From NCBI RefSeq assembly GCF_026810505.1, contig NZ_CP101750.1:3253254-3317253 (forward strand): 64,000 nt of DNA, given 5' to 3'. The position numbers and the translations under genes are program-made. Shown here in pieces: positions 51,599-59,427 of this stretch (position 1 is its first letter; each line of letters begins with the position of its first letter). A model generated the notes under the pieces. The model ran no database searches. It was not told the origin of the DNA and worked only from the letters and a program-made list of their open reading frames with translations. The DNA is from Streptomyces sp. Je 1-369. GTDB taxonomy: Bacteria > Actinomycetota > Actinomycetes > Streptomycetales > Streptomycetaceae.

Positions 51599-52723
51599 TC
51601 ACCATCCCAGCTCGTCGGCGGTCTGCTCGGCGATGGCGGGCGAGCAGGTCATGCCGCGCCCGCCGGGCCCGGTGACCAGCCACACGCCGTCGCGCACCTG
51701 CTGCCGGTGCACGACACGGCTCGTGTCGACGCACTGCGCGTACACCCCGGCCCAGCGCCGCCTGATCTTCGGCAGCGGGCGCCCGAGGAAGCCCTCGACG
51801 ACCTCGGTGAGGTGGTCGTAGGGGTCCTCGACGGTGTCGAAGGCGAAGGGGTGCTCGTACTCGTGGGTGTCGCCGATGGTCAGGCCGCCGTCCGCGCGCT
51901 GCACCATGAGCAGCTGCATCTTGTGCGCGGCGGCGGTCGGTGCTTGCGCCTGCCCGGAGTTGAGCGCGTCCAGGGCGTCCGACTTGTACGCCGGGTAGTA
52001 CCGGAAGCTGTCCGCGTCGGCGACGGAGGTGGTGAGCGGTTCACCGAGGGGCTCCGTCTGCATCATCTGCAGCCGTACGCGGCGTACGGGCAGGTCGGGC
52101 CCCGCGAGTTCACGGACGAGCCCGCCGAGCCAGGCGCCGGTGGCGAGGACGACGGCGTCGCCGGTGTGCACGTCGCCGTGGTCGTCGCGCACGGCGCTCT
52201 CACCGACGACGTCGCGGACTTCACGGCCGGGCAGGAAGGTGTACCGGGGCGAAGCCAACAGCGCCTCCCGCAACCTCAGTTGGGCGGTGCGCGGCTCGAC
52301 GGCCGCGTCCCGCTCGCACCACAGCGCTCCGCTGAAGTCGCCCCGCAGGGCCGGGTTGTGGGCCCGCGCTTCGTCGGCGGTCAGCAGCTTGTACCCGCGG
52401 GCGGCCGCGTCCGGGCGGGCGAGGGCCGCCTCGGCGACGGCGTGCTCGCGGTCGTTGCGGACGAGGGTGAGGGAGCCGTTGGCCCGGAAGCCGAGGCCGG
52501 GGACGCGTGCGCCGATGCCCTCCCACAGCTCGCGGGCGCGCAGGGCGGTGTCGAGCTCTTCGCCGCCCGCCCGGCCGCTCACCCATATCTGCCCGAAGTT
52601 GCGCAGCGACGCGCCCCGGGCCTCGCTCTCCCGCTCGATCTGTACGACCTCGTGGCCGCGGTCCAGTGCGTGCCAGGCGTGCATGGTTCCCACCACGCCG
52701 GCTCCTACGACGATGACTCTCAC
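51599..52723 (-). CDS. FAD-dependent aminophosphonate oxidoreductase-like protein
   Basis: A 374-residue DAO-type flavoenzyme with the dinucleotide motif VIVVGAGVVGTMHAWHAL at its N terminus and a C-terminal TGPGGRGMTCSPAIAEQTADEL. It fits the TIGR03364 family, which is genetically linked with the phosphonatase-like family next door; members are proposed or shown to deaminate or dealkylate aminoethylphosphonate derivatives. GTG at 52723 is chosen because the FAD motif begins immediately after it. It is the first gene of the operon. Confidence 0.82.
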   Translation of the reverse strand: MRVIVVGAGVVGTMHAWHALDRGHEVVQIERESEARGASLRNFGQIWVSGRAGGEELDTALRARELWEGIGARVPGLGFRANGSLTLVRNDREHAVAEAALARPDAAARGYKLLTADEARAHNPALRGDFSGALWCERDAAVEPRTAQLRLREALLASPRYTFLPGREVRDVVGESAVRDDHGDVHTGDAVVLATGAWLGGLVRELAGPDLPVRRVRLQMMQTEPLGEPLTTSVADADSFRYYPAYKSDALDALNSGQAQAPTAAAHKMQLLMVQRADGGLTIGDTHEYEHPFAFDTVEDPYDHLTEVVEGFLGRPLPKIRRRWAGVYAQCVDTSRVVHRQQVRDGVWLVTGPGGRGMTCSPAIAEQTADELGW

Positions 52724-52797
52724 GGCGGCAACGCTGCTGGGGGCCGGTGACCCGGACGGGGCGGACGGGCAACGGGACAGTGAACGGCCACCCAAGC

Positions 52798-52811
52798 TTG
52801 GACTAGACCCG
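52798..52811. promoter_or_regulatory. GntR/HutC-type operator candidate of the aminophosphonate operon
   Basis: TTGGACTAGACCCG differs by one base from the GGTCTAGACC palindrome used by HutC-type regulators such as DasR. It lies 75-88 nt upstream of the operon start and between it and the GntR/UTRA gene. Confidence 0.5.
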
Positions 52812-52868
52812 TTATGTTCCCGTGACATAGCGACCCGGGTGCGGAGGCGGGCGGGGGCGTGCGGTGGT

Positions 52869-53648
52869 TCAGCCGAGGTGCGTGGTGAAGGAGAACCGGT
52901 CCCCGCGATAGAGAGTGCGTACGCGTTCGAGCGGTCGGCGGTCCGTGTCCCGGGAGAGCCGGTGGATCAGCAGCATGGGCAGCGCGGGCGGCGTCCCGAT
53001 GAGGAGAGCCTCGCGGGGGGTGGCGAGGACCGTTTCGATCCGCTCGTCGGCGTCGCCGAAGGAGATGCCGAGGCGGTCGCGCAGGTACGCGTAGAAGGAC
53101 GAGTCGGGTTCGAAGTCGACGTCGAGGCGGGGCACGCGGGCCACGGAGACGTAGGTGCTCTCCAGGCCGACCCGCTCGTCGTCGGCGAGCAGCACGCGCT
53201 CCATGTGCCATACGGGCGCGCCGGGTTCGGCACCGATCTCGGCGGCGAGCGGGGTGGGGCAGGGGAAGCGGTCGAGGGAGATGAGGTTGCGTCCCGGCGT
53301 ACGTCCTTGCCTGCGCACGCCTTCCGTGTAACTCGCCAGCGACAGCGGCTGCTCCAGCTTGGGGCCCGCGACGACGGTGCCGCGGCCCTGCCTGCGGAGC
53401 CGCCCCTCCAGGAGCAGTTCGCGCAACGCCTGCCGCACGGTCTCCCGCGCCACTTCGTACCGCTCGGCGAGATCCCGTTCGGTGGGCAGCGTCTGCCCGT
53501 CCCCCAACTCCTCGACGAGCCCCGCGATCCTGGCCTTCACGGCGTAGTACTTCGGGATGCGCCCGTGCTCGGGAATGCCGGACCGGATGGGCGCGCCGGG
53601 AGCCTGCGTGAGCAGGTGGGCGGGGGGCTCGGGGCTGAGGTTGTCCAC
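52869..53648 (-). CDS. GntR/HutC (UTRA) transcriptional regulator
   Basis: A 259-residue regulator with an N-terminal winged helix (YYAVKARIAGLVEELGDGQTLPTERDLAERYEVARETVRQALREL) and a UTRA effector domain (about 95-255). GTG at 53648 is the probable start though its ribosome site is weak. It is encoded upstream of, and in the same direction as, the aminophosphonate operon, which it most likely controls in response to the phosphonate or a breakdown product. Confidence 0.85.
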   Translation of the reverse strand: MDNLSPEPPAHLLTQAPGAPIRSGIPEHGRIPKYYAVKARIAGLVEELGDGQTLPTERDLAERYEVARETVRQALRELLLEGRLRRQGRGTVVAGPKLEQPLSLASYTEGVRRQGRTPGRNLISLDRFPCPTPLAAEIGAEPGAPVWHMERVLLADDERVGLESTYVSVARVPRLDVDFEPDSSFYAYLRDRLGISFGDADERIETVLATPREALLIGTPPALPMLLIHRLSRDTDRRPLERVRTLYRGDRFSFTTHLG

Positions 53649-53710
53649 CCGGGGATGTTCGCAGACGTACGTGAACGGGTGGGTGAACGCGGGATGGCGG
53701 GGGCCCCGCC

Positions 53711-54703
53711 TCACCGCTTCCCCGCGCGCAGGCGCCGCGTCCCCACGGCGAGGGCGCCGAGGCCGAGGAGGGCGGCCCCGGCGGCGATGCCGGTGCCCAG
53801 CGGGGTACCGGCCCCCGTCTCGGCGAGCTCCTGGAGCCGTCCGGCGGAGGGGGCCGCGGAGGGGACGACCGTGCCTTCGGGCGCGATGTCGAAGGGGTAG
53901 TCGTTTGAGGCGCCGACCCAGTCGCCGTCGTCGTCCCTGCGCTGGACGAGCGCGGCGGACGCGACCACGTGGTTGGTCCCGGTGTCGGCGGCGAAGGAGA
54001 GGCGGACCTTGACGGAGACGGTACGGCCGGGCCCGACGGTGAACCCGGGGGACCCGTCGCCGAAGACGCCGATGTTCTCCCCCTGCGCGGTCCTCTGCAT
54101 CCGGACGCCCCGCTGCCGCTCCCCGTCCCCGAACTCCACCCGCACGTGCTGGGGCTTCAACGTCCGCTCCTGGTCGACGAGGACGAGGATCGGGTGGATG
54201 TTCCCGCAAGTCTCGTCGGTCGAGTTGGTGAGCTCAAGCATCCAGCTCCGCGGCTCCCCGCCGGGCGCGTAGACGCCGGGGCCGGGGTGGATGCGGGTGA
54301 CGAGGGGGAAGGCCGCGGCTTCCGCTGAGGCGCAGGTGGGGTGGTCGGGGGCGGCGGGGGCGGGGAGGGCCGCGTGAGGGGCGGCGCGGGGGGTGAAGGC
54401 CGCGACGGCGGCGCGCGGAGCCCGGTCGGCCACGACGGCGGCGCGCGAGGCCCGGTCGGCCACGACGGCGGCGCGCGAGGCCCGGTCGGCCGCGACGACG
54501 GCGCAGGGCGGTGCCGCCGACGTGCCCTTCGGCCATGCGCGGGCAACCGCCATCCCGCCCGGCACCCCCGCCCCACACACCCTTCCGCGGCCCCACACCC
54601 CACCCTCATCAGCCACGTCGGGCACCCTGGCAGCGGCGGTGGGCGCCAGGGCGGCGACCGTGGCGGTGAGGCCGATGAGGACGAGGGAACTCCGGAAGCG
54701 CAT
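53711..54703 (-). CDS. LAETG-anchored secreted protein
   Basis: A 330-residue exported protein. A signal peptide (1-26) is followed by an Ala/Arg-rich low-complexity zone with a 10-residue repeat (ADRASRAAVV), a beta-rich middle domain, and a cell-wall sorting signal: LAETG, hydrophobic helix, then RRLRAGKR. LAxTG is the motif recognised by class E sortases of Streptomyces. Function unknown. No sortase lies next to it; the nearest is at 44.7 kb and of another class. Confidence 0.78.
   Translation of the reverse strand: MRFRSSLVLIGLTATVAALAPTAAARVPDVADEGGVWGRGRVCGAGVPGGMAVARAWPKGTSAAPPCAVVAADRASRAAVVADRASRAAVVADRAPRAAVAAFTPRAAPHAALPAPAAPDHPTCASAEAAAFPLVTRIHPGPGVYAPGGEPRSWMLELTNSTDETCGNIHPILVLVDQERTLKPQHVRVEFGDGERQRGVRMQRTAQGENIGVFGDGSPGFTVGPGRTVSVKVRLSFAADTGTNHVVASAALVQRRDDDGDWVGASNDYPFDIAPEGTVVPSAAPSAGRLQELAETGAGTPLGTGIAAGAALLGLGALAVGTRRLRAGKR
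54421..54510. repeat. 30-bp in-frame tandem repeat within the LAETG protein gene
   Basis: CCCGGTCGGCCACGACGGCG plus ten further bases occurs twice identically and a third time with substitutions, encoding a decapeptide repeat. Confidence 0.9.
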
Positions 54704-54947
54704 GCGGGACCTTTGCTGAGCGGGTGCCGGCAGCGGGGCGGGGCGGGGGACCGGCACCGGGGCGGGGTTCGGGCGGGGGCGAGAGCGGGACCGTGGGGTG
54801 GTCGGAGCGGTCGGAGTGGGGCTGTTGTCCGGGACTGAGACCCTGTCACGCTCCCTCGCCCGGGCCGCCTCGCCACCGCCCGTTAGGCCCGATCGGCCCG
54901 CCGTAGTCCCCTCAATCAGGCGAGATTCCCCGCTCAGCGGATTGCGC

Positions 54948-56333
54948 TCAGCCCCGACCACCGCGGCGGGCGGGAAACGCCACGTCCGCGCGGCCGAAGA
55001 CGGGCGCGAGAACGAGCTGAGCCGCGCCCTCCGCGACCGCGCGTTCCCCTCCGGGGGCGAGACTCACGGGCACGGAAACGGGACCGGAAACGGGGCCGGA
55101 AAGGGGGCCGGAAAGGGGGCCGGAACCCGGACCGGAAGCGGGATCAGGAACCGCCCCCGACCGGGAAGCCACCGCGTCTCCGTCTCCGTCTCCGCCCCCA
55201 CGCCGAACGCGTTCCCCCACGACCGCCCCCACCCCCCGTACGAAAACATCCCCCGCCGCGAACACCGTCCTCCCCCCGAGCAGCACGCGGTCGATGTCGA
55301 GCAGCCCGACAAGGTTCCCCGCGGCCGTGCCCAGCACCCGCGCCGCCTCCTCGAACTCGCCCCGCGCGACCGCAGCGAGGCAGAGCGCCTCGACGCACCC
55401 CCGGTCCCCGCACTCGCAGCGAGGCCCGTCCAACTGCACGACCTGGTGGCCGAACTCCCCCGCCCCCGTACGCGCCCCGCGGTGGACAGCCCCGCCGAGC
55501 ACGAGCCCGGCGCCGAGCCCCGTGCCCAGATGGACGTACGCGAAGGAGTCCGCGACGCCCGCCAGCGCGAGGCCGAGCGCGGCGGCGTTGGTGTCCTTGT
55601 CGACCGTGACGGGCAGCCCGAGCCGTTCCGCGAGCGCGTCCCGCAACGGGAACCCGTCCCACTCCGGAAACCCGGTCACCCGGTGCAGCACGCCCTCCGC
55701 GTGATCGAGCGGCCCGGGCAGAGCGACCCCGACCCCGGAAACCGCCCACGCACCCCCGCCACCACCCGCCCCTTCGCCACGCGCCGCCGCACCCCCGCCA
55801 CCACCCTCCGCCCCCTCATCACGCGCCGCCGCACCCAACAGCCCCCGAACCTCCCCCACCGCCACCTCCACCACGGCCCGCGCCCCCGCGCCGAAGGCGA
55901 GCGGGGCGCGGCGTTCCGCGACGACCGTGCCGGTCAGGTCGACGAGGACCGCCGTCAGCTCGTCGCGGTCGAGGTGGAGGCCGACCGCGTGGCCCGCGCC
56001 GGGCACGAGGCGCAGCACCGTGCGCGGCTTGCCGCCCGTCGACGCGCGGCGCCCCGCCTCCGCCGCCAACCCCTCCGCCCGCAGCCGCGCCGTGATCTTG
56101 CTGACCGCCTGCGGCGTGAGCCCCGTGCGCTCGGCGAGCTCCAGGCGGCTGATGCCGGTCTCGCCCGCGGCGCGCAGCAGATCGAGCACGAGCGCCGCGT
56201 TGTGCCCGCGCAGCACCGGCAGGTTCACGCCTGAGTGGCCCGCGTGGCCTGCCTGGCCTGCCTGGCCTGCCTGGCCCGCGTGGCCAAAGCTGCCCGAGTT
56301 GCTTGAGTTATCCCTGTGCACGTACGACTTCAC
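54948..56333 (-). CDS. ROK-family regulator with unusual low-complexity insertions
   Basis: A 461-residue ROK protein: N-terminal HTH (ISRLELAERTGLTPQAVSKITARL) and a sugar-kinase-type domain with GTGLGAGLVLGG and the zinc motif CECGDRGCVEA. It begins with a Gly-Ala-His-Gln repeat (AGQAGQAGQAGHAGHSG) and carries a Gly/Glu-rich insertion near 170-195 and a GSGPLSGPLSGPVSGPVS repeat near 395-420. Whether it phosphorylates sugar is unclear. It probably controls the divergent Gfo/Idh/MocA gene. If one of the four in-frame Gly/Ala blocks were absent it would have ordinary ROK length of about 400. Confidence 0.82.
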   Translation of the reverse strand: MKSYVHRDNSSNSGSFGHAGQAGQAGQAGHAGHSGVNLPVLRGHNAALVLDLLRAAGETGISRLELAERTGLTPQAVSKITARLRAEGLAAEAGRRASTGGKPRTVLRLVPGAGHAVGLHLDRDELTAVLVDLTGTVVAERRAPLAFGAGARAVVEVAVGEVRGLLGAAARDEGAEGGGGGAAARGEGAGGGGGAWAVSGVGVALPGPLDHAEGVLHRVTGFPEWDGFPLRDALAERLGLPVTVDKDTNAAALGLALAGVADSFAYVHLGTGLGAGLVLGGAVHRGARTGAGEFGHQVVQLDGPRCECGDRGCVEALCLAAVARGEFEEAARVLGTAAGNLVGLLDIDRVLLGGRTVFAAGDVFVRGVGAVVGERVRRGGGDGDGDAVASRSGAVPDPASGPGSGPLSGPLSGPVSGPVSVPVSLAPGGERAVAEGAAQLVLAPVFGRADVAFPARRGGRG

Positions 56334-56363
56334 GCCCCCATTGTCCCGCCCGCTTGCACTTTG

Positions 56364-56376
56364 GCAACACCGTTGC
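56364..56376. promoter_or_regulatory. Operator candidate between the ROK gene and the dehydrogenase gene
   Basis: GCAACACCGTTGC: 5-bp inverted arms around ACC, in the 56-bp divergent gap. TTGGCAACACCGTTGCTTAAG is its fuller context. Confidence 0.45.
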
Positions 56377-56389
56377 TTAAGTGGAGCGC

Positions 56390-57493
56390 ATGACTGATAC
56401 AGGCTCCTCGCGCCCCTCCCCGGGCTCCCCGCTCCGCGTCGGCCTCATCGGATACGGCCTCGCGGGCTCCGTCTTCCACGCCCCGCTGATCGCCGCCACC
56501 GAGGGCCTCGTCCTCGACACGGTCGTGACGTCGAACCCCGAGCGGCAGGCACAGGCCCGCGCCGAGTTCGGCGACGACCTGCGCTGCGCGGCCTCCGCCG
56601 ACGAGCTGTGGGGCCGGGCGGACGAGCTCGACCTGATCGTCATCGCCGCACCCAACAAGACCCACGTCTCCCTCGCGACCGCGGCGCTCAAGGCGGGCCT
56701 CCCGGCCGTCGTGGACAAGCCGATCGCCGGCACCGCGGCCGAGGCCCGCGAGCTCGCGGCCCTCGCCGACGAGCGCGGGCTGCTCCTGTCCGTCTTCCAG
56801 AACCGCCGCTGGGACAACGACTTCCGTACGCTGCGCAAGCTGCTCGCCGACGGTGAGCTCGGCGACGTATGGCGCTTCGAGTCCCGTTTCGAGCGTTGGC
56901 GGCCGCAGCCGAAGGGCGGCTGGCGCGAGTCCGGCGACCCGGAGGAGATCGGCGGCCTGCTCTACGACCTGGGCAGCCACGTCGTCGACCAGGCCCTCGT
57001 CCTGTTCGGCCCCGCGGTGAGCGTGTACGCGGAGTCGGACGTCCGCCGCCCGGGCGCGGAGGCCGACGACGACACGTTCCTCGCCCTCACGCACGCGAAC
57101 GGCGTCCGCTCGCACCTGTACGTCAGCGCGACGACCGCGCAGCTCGGCCCGCGCTTCCGCGTGCTCGGCTCCCAGGCCGGTTACGTGAAGTACGGCCTCG
57201 ACCCGCAGGAGGCCGCCCTCCGCGACGGCAAGCGCCCGGCGACCGAGACCCCGTGGGGCGTGGAGGCGGAGTCGATGTGGGGCCGGGTCGGTTCCGGCGA
57301 GTCCCCGCTGACCGGCGGCGGCCGCCCCACGCCGACCCTGCCGGGCGACTACCCCGCGTACTACGCGGCGGTGGCCGCGGCCCTGCGCGGCGAGGGCGAG
57401 AACCCCGTCTCCGCGCACGAGGCGGCGGCTGCCCTGGACGTCCTGGAGGCGGCACGCCGCTCGGCCCGCGACGGTGTGACGGTGACGCTGTGA
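56390..57493 (+). CDS. Gfo/Idh/MocA-family NAD(P)-dependent oxidoreductase
   Basis: A 367-residue oxidoreductase with an N-terminal Rossmann motif (RVGLIGYGLAGSVFHAPLI), the conserved EKP-like VVDKPIAG and catalytic-domain QNRRWDNDF and DLGSHVVDQAL. Usually acts on sugars or inositols. ATG at 56390 is taken over a GTG at 56381. Followed by the HbpS-like gene with a 4-nt overlap. Confidence 0.88.
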   Translation: MTDTGSSRPSPGSPLRVGLIGYGLAGSVFHAPLIAATEGLVLDTVVTSNPERQAQARAEFGDDLRCAASADELWGRADELDLIVIAAPNKTHVSLATAALKAGLPAVVDKPIAGTAAEARELAALADERGLLLSVFQNRRWDNDFRTLRKLLADGELGDVWRFESRFERWRPQPKGGWRESGDPEEIGGLLYDLGSHVVDQALVLFGPAVSVYAESDVRRPGAEADDDTFLALTHANGVRSHLYVSATTAQLGPRFRVLGSQAGYVKYGLDPQEAALRDGKRPATETPWGVEAESMWGRVGSGESPLTGGGRPTPTLPGDYPAYYAAVAAALRGEGENPVSAHEAAAALDVLEAARRSARDGVTVTL

Positions 57494-57987
57494 GCACTCC
57501 TCCCACCCCTCCTCCCGCCCCCGCGAACGCCCCCTCCATCGACGAGCTGGAGGCCCAGGAACGCCGCCTGGTCCTCCCCCACTTCACGTACGACGACGCG
57601 TGGACCCTCGGCACGCTCCTGGTGGACCTCGCCCGCGAGCGCGGCGCCCCCGTCGCGATCGACATCCACCGCGGCGGCCAGCAGCTCTTCCACGCGGCGC
57701 TCCCCGGCTCGACCCCGGACAACGACGCCTGGATCTCCCGCAAACGTCGCGTCGTGGAGCGCTACGGCTGCTCCTCCCTCCTGGTCGGCTCCCGCTTCCG
57801 CGCCAAGGGCACGACCTTCGAGGACGCCTCCCGCCTCGACCTCGACGCGTACGCGGCCCACGGCGGCGCGTTCCCGATCGCGGTCGAGGGCGCGGGGGTG
57901 ATCGGCGCGGTGGTGGTGTCGGGGCTGCCGCAGGTGAAGGACCATGCGTTGGTGGTCGAGGCGCTGGAGCGCTTTCTCGCAACCTGA
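57490..57987 (+). CDS. HbpS/UPF0303-like protein
   Basis: A 165-residue GlcG/HbpS-family protein. The N-terminal Pro-rich lead is followed by a compact domain with VAIDIHRGGQQLFHAALPGSTPDN, GAFPIAVEGAGVIGAVVVSGLPQ and a C-terminal helix. HbpS itself binds haem and senses oxidative stress; UPF0303 proteins have no settled role. GTG overlaps the upstream stop (GTGA). Confidence 0.8.
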   Translation: MSTPPTPPPAPANAPSIDELEAQERRLVLPHFTYDDAWTLGTLLVDLARERGAPVAIDIHRGGQQLFHAALPGSTPDNDAWISRKRRVVERYGCSSLLVGSRFRAKGTTFEDASRLDLDAYAAHGGAFPIAVEGAGVIGAVVVSGLPQVKDHALVVEALERFLAT

Positions 57988-57994
57988 ATGTGAA

Positions 57995-58020
57995 TTAGTT
58001 CAGCGCATCGAGTGAACTAA
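57995..58020. promoter_or_regulatory. Inverted repeat TTAGTTCA-N10-TGAACTAA
   Basis: Perfect 8-bp arms in an AT-rich gap just after the HbpS-like gene. It resembles a dyad operator more than a terminator because of its weak base pairs. Confidence 0.55.
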
Positions 58021-58043
58021 ATCCGCCGGAACGGTTTAAAGCG

Positions 58044-58075
58044 CCCTATGGATTTCCCTGACGGTCTCCATAGGG
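58044..58075. promoter_or_regulatory. Inverted repeat CCCTATGGA-N14-TCCATAGGG upstream of the radical SAM gene
   Basis: Perfect 9-bp arms ending 17 nt before the ATG of the radical SAM gene. It overlaps the place where a leader or operator would lie. Confidence 0.6.
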
Positions 58076-58091
58076 TCCCTAATTCCGTACC

Positions 58092-58964
58092 ATGCAGCTG
58101 CCCGCATTCGTGGATCTACGCCCCATCGGCCGCTGCAATCTCAGCTGCCCCTTCTGTTTTGGACCGCGTCACGAGGTCCCTTCCATGTCATGGGACACAG
58201 CTCGGAACGTGGTCGACGTCCTACGGGGCGGCGGGGTGCAGGGTGTCGTCATCTCCGGTGGTGAACCGACCCTGCTCCCCTACCTTCCCGACCTCGTAGG
58301 GGCGCTGCGGAAGCCCTTCGACGACGGGCGGCCCGCCCCCCGCGTCGTCCTCAGCACCAACGGCCTCGCACCCCAGAAGGCCATGGATCGCGTCCTGCCC
58401 CACCTCTCCTGGATCGCCCTGCCCCTGGAGTCCGCGGACCGCAAGGAGCACGGTCTCCTCCGCACCGGCAGCCCCGCACCGCACCGCGACCGGGTGCTCG
58501 GCCTGCTCGGTGAGGTGCGCAAGAACCACGAGCACGTCCGGGTGAAGCTGGGCACCGTCGTCACCCGCCTCAACGTCGAGGGCGCCCCGCGGGTCCTCGA
58601 CCTGATCGAGGACGCGTCCCTGCCCGACGTCTGGAAGGTCTACCAGATGTCCGAGACCAACTACGGGGCGGACAACCGGGACTGGCTCGCCCTCGGCGAC
58701 GAGGAGTTCGAGGACGTCGTGAGCGCGTGCGAGGAGGCCGCGCGGCAGCGCGGCGTGACCCTGCGGGTGTACAGGAACTCCACCCGTACCGGCAGTTACT
58801 TCTTCATCGACCCGGACTGCGGGATCGTCGTCGTCGACGAGGGTGAGGAACGCAGAATCGGGAACCTTTTCGAAAAGCTGGCGGACGACACGCTCCGGCC
58901 CGCCGAACTGCTCACCCCAGCCAGGAACGTGGAGAACTTCGCCGGCACCTACCCGGACCCGTGA
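58092..58964 (+). CDS. Radical SAM protein of unknown substrate
   Basis: A 290-residue single-domain radical SAM enzyme. The cluster motif CNLSCPFC gives C15, C19 and C22, and the SAM-contact motif is [13 protein letters not shown]. There is no SPASM/twitch cysteine cluster in the C terminus, so it resembles the MoaA-like minimal core. It is 10 bp upstream of the NUDIX gene and in the same operon. I cannot name the substrate; peptide, nucleotide or tRNA modification is possible. Confidence 0.8.
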   Translation: MQLPAFVDLRPIGRCNLSCPFCFGPRHEVPSMSWDTARNVVDVLRGGGVQGVVISGGEPTLLPYLPDLVGALRKPFDDGRPAPRVVLSTNGLAPQKAMDRVLPHLSWIALPLESADRKEHGLLRTGSPAPHRDRVLGLLGEVRKNHEHVRVKLGTVVTRLNVEGAPRVLDLIEDASLPDVWKVYQMSETNYGADNRDWLALGDEEFEDVVSACEEAARQRGVTLRVYRNSTRTGSYFFIDPDCGIVVVDEGEERRIGNLFEKLADDTLRPAELLTPARNVENFAGTYPDP

Positions 58965-58974
58965 GGAGCTCCCG

Positions 58975-59418
58975 ATGACGACGCATGTACGTGTGGGTGT
59001 GCAGGCAATCGTCCGCCGCGACGGCGGAGGCGGGGGTGGCGCCGTCGGCGACATCCTGCTCGGTCTGCGGACCAACTGCTTCGGCGCGGGCTCCTGGGGC
59101 CTGCCCGGCGGCCACCTCGAACTGGGCGAGACCCTGAAGCAGGCCGCCCGCAGGGAGCTCGCCGAGGAGACCGGCATCGAAGCCCTCGACCTGCGCGTCG
59201 CCTGCCTCACCGACCCCGCCCCCGCGGCCAACCACCACATGCAGGTCGGCGTCGAAGTCCTCGACTACGCGGGCGACATCCGCCTGCGCGAACCCGACCG
59301 CTGCCTGCGCTGGCAGTTCTGGCCCCTGGACGGGCTGCCCGCGCCGCTCTTCGTCGGCTCGGAGGGCGTTCTGATGAGCGTCAGGCGCGGCGCCCTGCAC
59401 GTGCCCCTGGTCGGCTGA
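58975..59418 (+). CDS. NUDIX hydrolase
   Basis: A 147-residue Nudix enzyme with an intact box G46-x5-E52-x7-R60-E61-x2-E64-E65-x-G67 ([11 protein letters not shown]...RELAEETGI). It hydrolyses a nucleoside-diphosphate-linked compound. ATG at 58975 follows GAGGAGCTCCCG. It converges on the TPR gene, with only a 9-nt gap. Confidence 0.88.
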   Translation: MTTHVRVGVQAIVRRDGGGGGGAVGDILLGLRTNCFGAGSWGLPGGHLELGETLKQAARRELAEETGIEALDLRVACLTDPAPAANHHMQVGVEVLDYAGDIRLREPDRCLRWQFWPLDGLPAPLFVGSEGVLMSVRRGALHVPLVG

Positions 59419-59427
59419 CGACGTCAC

